From the NCBI GenBank assembly GCA_905181945.1, contig CAJIZZ010000010.1:1-64000 (forward strand): a DNA stretch of 64,000 nucleotides, read 5' to 3'. The translations under genes and the position numbers were made by a program. Under the pieces are notes generated by a model that saw nothing but the letters and a program-made list of their open reading frames with translations, was not told the origin of the DNA and ran no database searches. Shown here in pieces: positions 28,189-36,994 of the stretch (position 1 is its first letter; every line of letters begins with the position of its first letter). The stretch comes from an uncultured Porticoccus sp. (GTDB lineage: Bacteria > Pseudomonadota > Gammaproteobacteria > Pseudomonadales > Porticoccaceae).

Positions 28189-31020
28189 TCAATAATTCAA
28201 AGCTTCGTTGATAAACCTTTCTTGCTCTTCTAGATGAAGAGACATATATCCGCATGCTGGGGCAGCAGAGGCCTTGCGCCCGACATAACTCAGAGTCAAG
28301 TTTTCATCAAATCTGTTAATAATACTACGCATATGATGCTGGCTACTATACCACGCACCTTGGTTTATTGGCTCTTCTTGACACCAAATGACATCCTTTA
28401 GGTTGGTGTATTCCTGTAATGCCTCTGACAACTCACTGTCCGGAAAAGGATACAGCTGCTCAATACGAACCAGAGCGACATCATCGATATTTTTCTCTTG
28501 CCTTGCCTCATACAGATGATAATAAACCTTACCAGAGCAAAGAATTAAACGATTAGTCTTGGCCTTATCCGCCTCTCTGTCCTGAATAAGATTAAAGAAT
28601 TGACCGTTAGCCAAATCTTCCATTGAGGAGGTTGCTAACTTATGACGCAGTATCCATTTTGGGCTCAGCACCACAAGCGGCCGGCGCATCGGCCTAATGG
28701 CTTGTCGGCGAATCATGTGATACACCTGGGCTGGGGTAGTTGGTACACACACTTGAATATTATGCTCGGCACACAACTGAAGAAATCTCTCCAGGCGTGC
28801 CGAAGAGTGTTCAGGACCTTGGCCTTCATAGCCGTGAGGTAGCAACATTGTCAAGCCACACATGCGCCCCCATTTGTGTTCTCCGCTAGTAATAAACTGA
28901 TCTATAACTACCTGAGCACCATTAGCAAAGTCACCGAACTGGGCTTCCCATATAACCAACCCTTTTGGAGAAGTAGAGGCGTAACCATACTCAAAACCTA
29001 ATACCGCTTCCTCAGACAAAAAAGAATCGTAAATTTCAAAATCTGAAGGTTTTTTAGGTACATTTTTGAGAGGGATAAAACTTTGTCCATCTTTCTGGTT
29101 GTGGATGACAGCATGGCGGTGAGAGAAAGTACCTCGACCAATATCCTGCCCTGTCATCCTTATAGGGTAACCCTCTTCAAGCAATGTTGCATAGGCAAGC
29201 AATTCAGCCATACCCCAGTTAAGAGCCAATGCTCCACGCGCCATTTTTCGTCGATCTTCATAGATTTTTTCAACTTGGCGCTGCATCACGACACCGTCTT
29301 CGACCTTCGTGATTTTTTTAGCAAGAGCCTGCAGTTGTGTCATAGAAAATGTGGTATCTACCGCCACATCCCAGCCTTGATTCAAGTAAGGAGTCCAATC
29401 AACAAAAGGTGCAATGTCTGGCTCAGAAACTAAGCTGTTGGTAACGTTCTCACCGCGATCTAGCGTACCTCTATACTCTTTTAGCATGGTCTCAGCGTCT
29501 TTCTGAGTAACCACACCCTCCTCAACTAATTGGCTTGCATAGAGTGCACGTGTTGTCTTTATATTTTTAATAACTTTATACATCAAAGGCTGCGTGGAAG
29601 ACGGCTCATCAGTTTCATTGTGGCCACGCCGTCGATAGCAGATCAAATCAATCACGATATCTTTTTTGAATTGCTGTCGGTAGTCCATTGCAAGAAAAGT
29701 AACGAACATCACCGCATCCGGATCATCAGCATTGACATGAATAATGGGAGCCTGAACCATTTTTGCTATGTCAGTGCAATACTCGGTTGATCTGGCATCC
29801 TCCTTGATGCTGGTTGTGAAACCAACCTGATTATTAATGACTACGTGAACTGTGCCACCAGTTTTGTAGCCTCTTAACTGTGACATCTGAAATGTTTCCA
29901 TAACGACACCTTGTCCTGCAAAGGCAGCGTCACCATGAATTACTATTGGAAGAACTTCATTACCCTCGATGTCTTCGCGGCGATCCTGTCGAGCTCTGGC
30001 GGAGCCCTCAGCTACTGGTGCTGCAATTTCCAAATGAGAAGGATTAAACATCAAAGCTAAATGAACTTTTCCTCCAGGAGTCATTACATCCGATGAAAAT
30101 CCCTGATGGTATTTAACATCACCAGATGTATCTACATGTCTTTTCCCTTCAAATTCAGCAAACAAATCTGAAGGATTTTTTCCAAGGACGTTAACCAGGA
30201 CATTCAGACGGCCTCTATGCGCCATAGTGAGAACGATTTCTTTTGCGCCATACTCACCGGCGCGCTGTATTATTCCGTCCAGCATGGGAATCATAGATTC
30301 GCCACCCTCTAAACCAAAACGTTTTGTTCCGGGATATTTTGAATCCAAATGTTTCTCTAGCCCTTCTGCTGCTGTCAATCTCTGTAGCACATATTTACGC
30401 ATGTCGTCGTCGTAGTTAGGTCTAGATCTAGCACTTTCGAAACGCTGCTGCAGCCATCGTTTTTCTGCCAAATCTATAACATGTCCGTGCTCTACTCCCA
30501 CATGACGACAATAGGTCTCTTCTAATCCTGAAATAATTTCTCTTAAAGTCGTCTCTTCTTTTCCAAAAAATAACATTCCAGACTGAAAGGTTGTATCCAG
30601 ATCAGCATCTGTTAGCCCGTGAAAAGAAAGTTCTAGATCTGGGGCCTTGTCACGAGACCATAAACTCAAGGGATCTAGCTGTGCTTTCTGATGCCCTCTA
30701 TTTCTATGTGAAATGATAAGCTGAAGCACTTTTACTTGTTTTCGCTCATGCTCAATATTTTCACCACCCGAACCTGGATTAGTCATGGGTCGAGATCTGC
30801 GCCTGCCTATTTGCTCAAAGTGAGCCATAATAGTGGCATGCGACACATCAGGTGCATTTTGTCCATTCGTGCGAGGAAGAGTGTCAAAAAATGAGCGCCA
30901 CTGATCAGAAACACTACTTGGGTCGTGAAGGTAAGTATCATATAGATCTTCTATATATGCGGCGTTTCCACCGGATAGATAGGAGCTATCTAAAAATTGC
31001 TGCATGATACTTTCAGGCAT
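28189..31020 (-). CDS. sucA: 2-oxoglutarate dehydrogenase E1
   Basis: Thiamine-diphosphate-dependent decarboxylase of the 2-oxoglutarate dehydrogenase complex, 943 aa. Visible features are the N-terminal SucB-binding segment (SSYLSGGNAAYIEDLYDTYL), EGGESMIPMLDGII, MAHRGRLNVLVNVLGK, the ThDP region GDAAFAGQGVVMETFQMSQL and INNQVGFTTS, and RRRGHNETDEPS. The C-terminal transketolase-like part has GQDIGRGTFSHRHAV and LPHGYEGQGPEHSSARLERF. The ATG is preceded by AAGGA at seven bases. It follows sdhB by about 75 bp. Confidence 0.97.
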   Translation of the reverse strand: MPESIMQQFLDSSYLSGGNAAYIEDLYDTYLHDPSSVSDQWRSFFDTLPRTNGQNAPDVSHATIMAHFEQIGRRRSRPMTNPGSGGENIEHERKQVKVLQLIISHRNRGHQKAQLDPLSLWSRDKAPDLELSFHGLTDADLDTTFQSGMLFFGKEETTLREIISGLEETYCRHVGVEHGHVIDLAEKRWLQQRFESARSRPNYDDDMRKYVLQRLTAAEGLEKHLDSKYPGTKRFGLEGGESMIPMLDGIIQRAGEYGAKEIVLTMAHRGRLNVLVNVLGKNPSDLFAEFEGKRHVDTSGDVKYHQGFSSDVMTPGGKVHLALMFNPSHLEIAAPVAEGSARARQDRREDIEGNEVLPIVIHGDAAFAGQGVVMETFQMSQLRGYKTGGTVHVVINNQVGFTTSIKEDARSTEYCTDIAKMVQAPIIHVNADDPDAVMFVTFLAMDYRQQFKKDIVIDLICYRRRGHNETDEPSSTQPLMYKVIKNIKTTRALYASQLVEEGVVTQKDAETMLKEYRGTLDRGENVTNSLVSEPDIAPFVDWTPYLNQGWDVAVDTTFSMTQLQALAKKITKVEDGVVMQRQVEKIYEDRRKMARGALALNWGMAELLAYATLLEEGYPIRMTGQDIGRGTFSHRHAVIHNQKDGQSFIPLKNVPKKPSDFEIYDSFLSEEAVLGFEYGYASTSPKGLVIWEAQFGDFANGAQVVIDQFITSGEHKWGRMCGLTMLLPHGYEGQGPEHSSARLERFLQLCAEHNIQVCVPTTPAQVYHMIRRQAIRPMRRPLVVLSPKWILRHKLATSSMEDLANGQFFNLIQDREADKAKTNRLILCSGKVYYHLYEARQEKNIDDVALVRIEQLYPFPDSELSEALQEYTNLKDVIWCQEEPINQGAWYSSQHHMRSIINRFDENLTLSYVGRKASAAPACGYMSLHLEEQERFINEALNY

Positions 31021-31095
31021 CTATTTTTCCTTCTTTTTAACATGCAATCACAGAGATTACTGCTTCAAAATCTTTAACAAGCTTAGATGATATAT

Positions 31096-31800
31096 CTAAG
31101 TAGCACCTCTCAACAACATATTGCGAATATGCCCAATTGCCCTGGTCGGATTTAACCCTTTTGGGCAAACTGCAACACAGTTCTGAATTCCATGACAGCG
31201 AAATACGCTAAATGGGTCTTCGAGATTAGCTAGTCTATTTTCTGTATCGGTATCCCTTGTATCTGCTAAGAAGCGGTAGGCCTGCAGGAGTCCCGCAGGA
31301 CCAATAAATTTTTCGGGATTCCACCAAAACGAAGGGCAGCTTGTTGAGCAGCAAGCGCAAAGTATACATTCATACAGCCCGTCTAGTTTCGCACGATCTT
31401 CTTGAGACTGCAGTCTTTCTATACCTGGTGCAGGCTGATTGTTGACCAAGTAAGGTTGAATTTTCTCATACTGAGCATAAAACTGACTCATGTCTATAAC
31501 AAGGTCACGAATTACGGGCAAGCCCGGCAATGGACGAATCACTAACTTGTTGCCTTTTAAACACTCAGATAAAGGAGTTATGCAAGCCAGCCCATTCTTA
31601 CCATTAATATTCATACCATCAGACCCACACACGCCCTCACGACAAGATCGACGGTAGGAAATAGAAGAATCTTTAGCTTTTAACATGCCGAGCACATCAA
31701 GCACCATAAGATCTTCCCCTTGGGTGTCAAAGTCATAATCCTGCATATAAGGCGCTTCATCTACCTCAGGATTATATCGATAAATACTTACTTTCAACAT
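31096..31800 (-). CDS. sdhB: Succinate dehydrogenase iron-sulfur subunit
   Basis: Carries electrons from the SdhA flavin to the quinone site. The 234-aa protein contains the [2Fe-2S] ligands in SCREGVCGSDG with a later CITPL cysteine. The cysteine sets for [4Fe-4S] and [3Fe-4S] lie in CILCACCSTSCPSFWW and CHGIQNCVAVCPKGLNP. It begins 22 bases after the sdhA stop. Confidence 0.97.
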   Translation of the reverse strand: MLKVSIYRYNPEVDEAPYMQDYDFDTQGEDLMVLDVLGMLKAKDSSISYRRSCREGVCGSDGMNINGKNGLACITPLSECLKGNKLVIRPLPGLPVIRDLVIDMSQFYAQYEKIQPYLVNNQPAPGIERLQSQEDRAKLDGLYECILCACCSTSCPSFWWNPEKFIGPAGLLQAYRFLADTRDTDTENRLANLEDPFSVFRCHGIQNCVAVCPKGLNPTRAIGHIRNMLLRGAT

Positions 31801-31822
31801 AATACAATAAATCCTTATTTAG

Positions 31823-33601
31823 TTAGTAGACGCGGGCTTTCGGTTCGAAAGCGTCCATAGTCTTGGGTGAAAAATTTACCTTTCTTTTGTCTACATGCTT
31901 ATCTTCAGGAAAGTACATAGAATGGCATAACCAGTTCTCATCATCACGTTCAGAAAAATCTTCTCTAGCATGAGCTCCACGACTTTCTTTGCGCCATTCT
32001 GCAGTAATAGCAGTAGCCTCCGCCACTTCTAGCAAGTTATGCAGCTCTAGCACCTCAATACGTGCAGTATTGTAAACATTACTAGTGTCATCTAGACGAG
32101 CATTTTCTATGCGAATTCGTAAAGCTTTTAGCTGCTCAATGCCTTCCTGCATATAGTCGCCTCGACGAAAAACGCCAAAATAATTCTGCATGATCTTTTG
32201 CAGTTCAACACGTAACACACCTGCAGGCTCCCCATCCTTATTACCGCTATTAATTGCATTCAATCTTTTCATAGCAGCATTAACATTTTCTTCCGTTGGA
32301 TCGGCTAGCTCAATGCCTTCACGAAGAGCCTTTTCGATAAACAGGCCTGATGCTCTTCCAAACACTACTAAATCAAGTAAAGAGTTTCCGCCCAGTCGAT
32401 TGGCTCCATGAACAGAGACGCATGCTGCTTCTCCGCAGGCATACAAGCCCTCAATGGCCTCAGGATTGCCTGCTGCATCAAGCGTCAATGCTTGGCCATC
32501 AACGTTTGTTGGGATCCCTCCCATCATATAATGACAGGTAGGAACAACAGGAATAGGCTCTTTGACTGGGTCTACATGCGCAAATGTCCTTGAGAGCTCA
32601 CATATCCCTGGCAAACGACTTTCTAGCACATCCTCTCCAAGATGATCTAGTTTTAACAACACATGGTCGCCATTTTTTCCGCAACCTCGACCCTCGAGTA
32701 TCTCAAGAACCATAGAGCGAGCGACAACATCACGCCCTGCAAGATCTTTAACATTTGGAGCATACCGCTCCATGAAACGCTCTCCATCTTTATTGATCAG
32801 ATAGCCGCCCTCACCCCTACAACCTTCAGTCACTAGAGTGCCTGCTCCATAAATTCCAGTGGGATGAAACTGCCACATCTCCATATCCTGCACTGGAAAG
32901 TCTGCCCTAAGAGCCATACCAATCCCGTCACCAGTACAAATATGAGCATTAGTTGTAGATGCATAAATACGGCCAGCTCCACCAGTAGCCATGACAGTCG
33001 CGCTTGACTTAACAAATACCGTTTCACCGGTCTCTATATCTATAGCAATCACACCAACAACAGCATTGTCATCATTTTTTACCAAATCAACCGCATACCA
33101 TTCATTAAAAAATACTGTTTCGTTTTTAATGTTGTTTTGATAAAGGGTGTGCAAAAGAGCATGGCCTGTTCGATCTGCAGCAGCACAGGTCCTAGCTGCC
33201 TGGCCCCCTGCACCAAAATCTTTGGACTGGCCCCCGAAAGGACGCTGATAAATACGCCCTTCTTCAGTTCGAGAAAATGGTAAACCCATATGATCAAGCT
33301 CAAATACCGCCTGAGGGCCAACTGAACACATATACTCAATAGCGTCCTGATCACCGATGTAGTCAGAACCTTTGACCGTGTCATACATGTGCCATCTCCA
33401 GTCATCATTGGGGTCATCGCTAGCAATAGCGCACGTAATACCACCCTGAGCAGAGACTGTATGTGAACGAGTCGGAAAAACTTTACTTATGACTGCTGTT
33501 TTGTAACCAGACTGGGATAACTGTAGGGCCGCACGCATTCCAGCACCGCCGCCACCAATAATAAGTCCGTCGAAAGAAATAGTTTTCATTTTAGTGCTCA
33601 T
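31823..33601 (-). CDS. sdhA: Succinate dehydrogenase flavoprotein subunit
   Basis: Catalytic subunit oxidising succinate to fumarate with covalently bound FAD. The 592-aa sequence has the FAD loop [16 protein letters not shown], the flavinylated histidine H47 in [28 protein letters not shown], the active-site region [21 protein letters not shown], and [19 protein letters not shown]. The C-terminal helical domain is complete. The start (ATG at 33601) lies four bases after the sdhD stop; a second ATG five codons in is possible. Confidence 0.97.
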   Translation of the reverse strand: MSTKMKTISFDGLIIGGGGAGMRAALQLSQSGYKTAVISKVFPTRSHTVSAQGGITCAIASDDPNDDWRWHMYDTVKGSDYIGDQDAIEYMCSVGPQAVFELDHMGLPFSRTEEGRIYQRPFGGQSKDFGAGGQAARTCAAADRTGHALLHTLYQNNIKNETVFFNEWYAVDLVKNDDNAVVGVIAIDIETGETVFVKSSATVMATGGAGRIYASTTNAHICTGDGIGMALRADFPVQDMEMWQFHPTGIYGAGTLVTEGCRGEGGYLINKDGERFMERYAPNVKDLAGRDVVARSMVLEILEGRGCGKNGDHVLLKLDHLGEDVLESRLPGICELSRTFAHVDPVKEPIPVVPTCHYMMGGIPTNVDGQALTLDAAGNPEAIEGLYACGEAACVSVHGANRLGGNSLLDLVVFGRASGLFIEKALREGIELADPTEENVNAAMKRLNAINSGNKDGEPAGVLRVELQKIMQNYFGVFRRGDYMQEGIEQLKALRIRIENARLDDTSNVYNTARIEVLELHNLLEVAEATAITAEWRKESRGAHAREDFSERDDENWLCHSMYFPEDKHVDKRKVNFSPKTMDAFEPKARVY

Positions 33602-33605
33602 GTCT

Positions 33606-33980
33606 TTAAATTCCCCAAACTATGTCAAGTGCCCAAATAAGGTATATCAGCGTGATTGTGATCATACCTATCTGAAATAGAACACGTAAAAATGTTGCTT
33701 TTGGGCCAAGCAGCCTCACGGTTACATAATCTGTCAGGACGCCCCAAAGACCAATCCAAGAATGGATTGCAATAGACACCACTGTCAGAACATTCAGCAC
33801 CTTCATTGAAAATAATCCATTCAAATTTCGCCACTGATCATAATCTAAATTCGGCTGAGCTAAAAAATAAAATGTTACAAAACAAATATATACTGTAATT
33901 ATAACCGCTGTAACACGCTGTAACAGCCAGTCAGATAGGCCATTACGGCTAAAACTTGTGATATTTGTTATTACACCCAT
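33606..33980 (-). CDS. sdhD: Succinate dehydrogenase membrane anchor subunit
   Basis: Membrane anchor that helps hold heme b and the quinone site. The 124-aa protein has three hydrophobic spans, beginning [21 protein letters not shown]. It includes a histidine in the second span ([16 protein letters not shown]), and the aspartate-tyrosine pair there fits the quinone-site residues of the family. I use the ATG at 33980, which has GGGAG seven bases upstream, rather than an in-frame TTG at 33986. It overlaps the end of sdhC by 10 bases. Confidence 0.92.
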   Translation of the reverse strand: MGVITNITSFSRNGLSDWLLQRVTAVIITVYICFVTFYFLAQPNLDYDQWRNLNGLFSMKVLNVLTVVSIAIHSWIGLWGVLTDYVTVRLLGPKATFLRVLFQIGMITITLIYLIWALDIVWGI

Positions 33981-34348
33981 ATCCAAACTCCCGCCAAAAT
34001 AATCAGCAAGGCTGAAAGGATTAAAACTATCTTAGCTCCCAACTGCCCACCTTTTAATGTTTCACCAAAACCAAAGTCCATGACCATATGCCGCAAGCCT
34101 GCCACTAAGTGGTAAGCTAAAGCGGCTAATGATAGCCAGATAATAATCTGAGGAATTAGGCTAGTCATACACTCTTTGAGTGAGTTAAAGTCCTCTTCGG
34201 AGGATAAGCTTGAATCCAACATCCACAGGAAAAGCGCAACAATGGCAAATAAAACAACTCCGGAGATTCTGTGAAGAATCGACACATAAGCAGTAATGGG
34301 AAGATGCATTGTTCCGATATCTAAGTTAACAGGTCTTTTTTTATTCAC
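33971..34348 (-). CDS. sdhC: Succinate dehydrogenase cytochrome b556 subunit
   Basis: Heme b-binding anchor of complex II, 125 aa with three transmembrane helices. It has the family motifs MNKKRPVNLDIGTMHLPI, SILHRISGVVLF in the first helix, and LAYHLVAGLRHMVMDFG, which holds the heme-ligand histidine. It starts with GTG (AAGG about 11 bases upstream) and is the first gene of the nine-gene TCA operon. A probable promoter and a 5'-UTR hairpin lie in the region shared with gltA. Confidence 0.94.
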   Translation of the reverse strand: MNKKRPVNLDIGTMHLPITAYVSILHRISGVVLFAIVALFLWMLDSSLSSEEDFNSLKECMTSLIPQIIIWLSLAALAYHLVAGLRHMVMDFGFGETLKGGQLGAKIVLILSALLIILAGVWIWV

Positions 34349-34370
34349 AATAATCTATACCTTAAAATTA

Positions 34371-34395
34371 CCTGTCTGAAAATTCAGAATACAGG
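34371..34395 (-). other. Imperfect hairpin in the sdhC 5' untranslated region
   Basis: CCTGTCTGAA (34371-34380) is complementary to TTCAG plus ACAGG (34383-34387 and 34391-34395) with a 3-base bulge. It lies 22 bp before the sdhC start and inside the predicted leader. It lacks a T run, so it does not look like a terminator. A regulatory or mRNA-stability role is possible but unproven. Confidence 0.4.
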
Positions 34396-34470
34396 CAAGA
34401 AAATTTGTAAGCTCAATGAATTCAATAAGTGTTGCTGAATGGCTATCTTAACGAACTCGGTTGGTTGGCA

Positions 34471-34499
34471 ATTATATGTACATTGCACCCCTCTTACAA
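34471..34499 (-). promoter_or_regulatory. Probable sigma-70 promoter of the sdh-suc operon
   Basis: On the minus strand a TTGTAA (-35, 34494-34499) and a perfect TATAAT (-10, 34471-34476) are separated by 17 bases. This lies about 120 bp upstream of sdhC and points toward it. No other good pair was seen in this gap on that strand. Confidence 0.6.
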
Positions 34500-34563
34500 T
34501 GAAGATGTGCCACACAATACCGGTTATTCATAAAATTTATTCGAAATTAATGTGCGCCTAAAA

Positions 34564-34591
34564 TTGACAAATTAGCGGATCGCGCTATAGT
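34564..34591 (+). promoter_or_regulatory. Probable sigma-70 promoter of gltA
   Basis: A perfect TTGACA (-35, 34564-34569) and TATAGT (-10, 34586-34591) are separated by 16 bases, with a predicted transcript start near 34598, about 67 bases before the gltA ATG. Together with the sdh promoter it makes a divergent pair roughly 90 bp apart. Confidence 0.65.
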
Positions 34592-34664
34592 TTCGCACTG
34601 TATTTTTATTGCTAAGCACTTTGTTGCTGGCAGACCTTGATTTGAAATATCGTAGGAGAGCCCA

Positions 34665-35942
34665 ATGAGCAGCAAGAATTTTTATCTGTCGTCTAAACAT
34701 TCAGATGATGCTATAGAGCTACCAGTTTTAAACAGCACGATCGGACATAACGTAATAGATATAGCCAAGATACCGCAAACAGGGTGTTTTACGCTAGACC
34801 TAGGCTTTGGCGCTACAGCAGCTTGTGAGTCAAAAATCACATTCATTGATGGCAATAAAGGCGTTCTTCTTCATCGAGGCTACCCAATTGAAGAGCTCGC
34901 AGAAAAATCAGATTTTCTTGAAACTTGCTTTCTTTTAATCAATGGAGAGCTTCCAACAAGTTCAGAAAAAGAAAACTTTTTAAGATCTATACAAAAGCAC
35001 CGAAATATAGATGGCTCAACCGAGCAACTCCTCAAAGGATTTCCTAGGGGTTCCCACCCTATGGCAATGCTGTGTACAGTTGTGGCCGCTATGTCAGCAA
35101 CATACAACTCGAATACCGACATCACTAGCGCAGAAGACCGGATGCTTACCATCTACAGGTTGGTAGCAAAAATGCCTATTTTGGCCGCCATGTGTCATCG
35201 GCATTTTATCGGCCAACCTTTTGTAGCTACAGATGATCGTCTTGATTATGCTGAAAACTTCTTAAACATGATGTTTGGAACTGCTGGAAAAGAAAGTACT
35301 GTTAGTCCGGTGTTAGCAAAAGCGATGGATTTAATTTTTTTGCTCCATGCAGATCATGAGCAGAATGCTTCTACATCTACAGTCCGTCTCTCTGGTTCTA
35401 CTGGAGCCAACCCTTATGCATGCATAGCTAGCGGTATCGCTGCGCTCTGGGGTCCCGCTCATGGCGGCGCAAACCAAGCAGTGCTTGAAATGCTAGAAGA
35501 AATTGGTGATGAAAAACATATTGAAAGCTTTATTCTTAGAGCTAAAGACAAAGAAGATTCATTTCGCCTTATGGGATTTGGGCACCGGGTCTACAAAAAC
35601 TTTGATCCCAGAGCTAGAGTTATGAAGGTTAGCTGTGATGAGGTATTAGCCGAGCTTGGTCTAGAAAATGATCCTCTACTAAAAATTGCCAAGCGTTTAG
35701 AGCAAATAGCGCTAGATGATCCATATTTTGTTGAGAAGCAGCTTTATCCCAATGTTGATTTTTATTCCGGAATTATTATGAAAGCGATTGGCATCTCTCC
35801 AGAGATGTTTACAGTAATTTTTGCTACCGGCCGCACTATTGGATGGATTGCTCATTGGAATGAAATGCTCAGCAGTCCTTATCGAATTGGCAGGCCACGC
35901 CAACATTACACTGGTTATGGTAAGCGAAGCTATCCTGCATAG
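34665..35942 (+). CDS. gltA: Citrate synthase (type II, hexameric-like)
   Basis: Condenses oxaloacetate and acetyl-CoA, entering the TCA cycle. The 425-aa protein has [17 protein letters not shown] and [13 protein letters not shown] near the N-terminus. Active-site histidines are in [19 protein letters not shown] and [15 protein letters not shown], and the signature [14 protein letters not shown] follows. The C-terminus has [15 protein letters not shown] and [10 protein letters not shown]. Length and sequence fit the Gram-negative NADH-sensitive type. GGAGAG precedes the ATG. It is divergent from sdhCDAB and followed by a terminator. Confidence 0.97.
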   Translation: MSSKNFYLSSKHSDDAIELPVLNSTIGHNVIDIAKIPQTGCFTLDLGFGATAACESKITFIDGNKGVLLHRGYPIEELAEKSDFLETCFLLINGELPTSSEKENFLRSIQKHRNIDGSTEQLLKGFPRGSHPMAMLCTVVAAMSATYNSNTDITSAEDRMLTIYRLVAKMPILAAMCHRHFIGQPFVATDDRLDYAENFLNMMFGTAGKESTVSPVLAKAMDLIFLLHADHEQNASTSTVRLSGSTGANPYACIASGIAALWGPAHGGANQAVLEMLEEIGDEKHIESFILRAKDKEDSFRLMGFGHRVYKNFDPRARVMKVSCDEVLAELGLENDPLLKIAKRLEQIALDDPYFVEKQLYPNVDFYSGIIMKAIGISPEMFTVIFATGRTIGWIAHWNEMLSSPYRIGRPRQHYTGYGKRSYPA

Positions 35943-35974
35943 CTGTAGAAAATAAATCTTAATCAATATCAATC

Positions 35975-36006
35975 AAAAGGCCATAGTTAATCTACGGCCT
36001 TTTTTC
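35975..36006 (+). terminator. Rho-independent terminator of gltA
   Basis: GGCCATAG (35979-35986) pairs with CTACGGCC (35992-35999) with one mismatch and a 5-base loop, flanked by AAAA before and six T after. It lies about 35 bp past the gltA stop. Confidence 0.85.
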
Positions 36007-36076
36007 CGCCCAAAAAAGCGCATAAGGCATTATTGAAAAGTAGTTTAGACGCTGGGGTCTAGCTTTAAAAATAATC

Positions 36077-36112
36077 TACCTACAAAACTACCTACAAAGT
36101 TACCTACAAAAC
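36077..36112 (+). repeat. Three tandem copies of a 12-bp unit
   Basis: TACCTACAAAAC, TACCTACAAAGT and TACCTACAAAAC lie head to tail. They fall in the non-coding DNA between the gltA terminator and the first unknown ORF. The unit length would keep a reading frame, but no credible gene covers it. No spacer pattern is present, so it is not CRISPR. Confidence 0.85.
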
Positions 36113-36153
36113 CTTTTTAATTTGACTTACTGTAGTACTCGTCCATATGCAAA

Positions 36154-36429
36154 ATGGTGTGCTTTAAAAGTATTTCCAATCGGGAGTATTCTGTAAAAAA
36201 GAGCAAGCAGGTAATTAAGGGGAAGTGTTTTAGAATAGTATTATATCTTCTCTGTATAGTCAGTTTTTATTGTTGGCAAATAAAAGGATTCAAGCTCGAG
36301 CATGAGGCCTTGCAGGATCGCGATAGAGAAGAGTATTCTAAGCTAGAGGTAGAGGTAGAGTATTATCTTAAAAGATTTGAAACCGAAAGCCGTCAGATGT
36401 GGTTGTGGAGTTTCGTAGATGGGGTTTAG
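36154..36429 (+). CDS. Hypothetical membrane-anchored protein
   Basis: A 91-aa frame I do not recognise. It has a basic N-terminus, one hydrophobic segment (FRIVLYLLCIVSFYCW, about 26-41), and then an acidic, probably coiled-coil stretch (HEALQDRDREEYSKLEVEVE) ending in aromatic residues. The order basic, hydrophobic, charged helix fits a single-span anchor. There is no clear ribosome binding site at the ATG, so the start or the gene itself is uncertain. It lies in the gene-poor interval between gltA and tRNA-Ala. Confidence 0.4.
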   Translation: MVCFKSISNREYSVKKSKQVIKGKCFRIVLYLLCIVSFYCWQIKGFKLEHEALQDRDREEYSKLEVEVEYYLKRFETESRQMWLWSFVDGV

Positions 36430-36492
36430 CCATGGGATCCTGCTTATGTACTAATTTTTTAGACCTTTTAAATAAAAAAATGAAATTAAAAA

Positions 36493-36792
36493 ATGAAAAA
36501 ATTTATGGAAAATTCTATGACTTTTGCAAATGGAGAAAAAGCGGCGAAAGAAGAAATAAAACTTGATGGATTTGACCTAGAGCTCTGGAATGAGTTTTTA
36601 GAACATCCAGAAGATTTTAAACAACTCTTTAGTAAAACTTTACATAATAAATCAGATGAATTTATAGAAGGGTATAAAAATTATTATAGTTCATATGCAC
36701 TATGGGCAGACACAATTTCCTACAGAGATGATTTACCTTCATGGAGAACTCCTTGGAAAAATAACCCTAAAAAGACGAGTGATGAAAATTAA
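36493..36792 (+). CDS. Hypothetical small acidic protein
   Basis: A 99-aa frame of unknown function. It has no signal peptide or membrane span. Its composition is protein-like (FDLELWNEFLEHPEDFKQLF, then YKNYYSSYALWADTISYRDD), rich in aromatic and acidic residues, which favours a real gene over chance. However, no Shine-Dalgarno sequence precedes the ATG (36493), and a second ATG four codons later is possible. The flanking DNA is very AT-rich. It may belong to a small acquired segment next to the tRNA gene. Confidence 0.45.
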   Translation: MKKFMENSMTFANGEKAAKEEIKLDGFDLELWNEFLEHPEDFKQLFSKTLHNKSDEFIEGYKNYYSSYALWADTISYRDDLPSWRTPWKNNPKKTSDEN

Positions 36793-36795
36793 ATA

Positions 36796-36849
36796 ATGAA
36801 ACTAAAATTAACAGCACTTACGTTTATAGCAGCATTATTACTTTTATAA
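36796..36849 (+). pseudogene. Possible remnant: signal-peptide-like 17-residue frame next to tRNA-Ala
   Basis: ATG at 36796 opens MKLKLTALTFIAALLLL, then TAA (36847-36849). This looks like the first part of a lipoprotein or secretory signal sequence stopped just before a lipobox would be expected. The frame ends one base before the CCA end of tRNA-Ala, which is on the other strand. It may be the left-over 5' end of a gene lost by recombination at the tRNA, or a chance frame. No strong ribosome binding site is seen. Confidence 0.3.
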
Positions 36850-36850
36850 A

Positions 36851-36926
36851 TGGTGGAGCCTAGCGGGATCGAACCGCTGACCTCAACACTGCCAGTGTTG
36901 CGCTCTCCCAGCTGAGCTAAGGCCCC
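36851..36926 (-). tRNA. tRNA-Ala (GGC anticodon)
   Basis: The minus strand folds into a standard 76-base cloverleaf. The acceptor stem is GGGGCCT with AGGCTCC, the D-loop region is AGCTCAGCTGGGAGAGC, the anticodon stem-loop is CAACA-CTGGCAG-TGTTG, and the T arm contains GGTTCGATCC. The anticodon GGC reads GCC and GCU alanine codons, and the 3' CCA is encoded. It lies downstream of gltX on the same strand, a common arrangement in pseudomonads. Confidence 0.97.
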
Positions 36927-36994
36927 ATAAAAAGGATCGCAAGTTTAGGGATAGCCTATATGACTGTCAAGTCAAAACCCTATCGCTATCCAAA

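Noticed and set aside
36077..36112. CRISPR-like array
   Set aside because: Units are contiguous 12-mers without spacers, there are only three, and no cas genes are near.
36007..36850. Direct repeat of the tRNA-Ala 3' end marking an attachment site
   Set aside because: I looked for a second copy of the TGGTGGAGCCTAGCGGG sequence in the interval and did not see one, so no att pair can be claimed inside the window.
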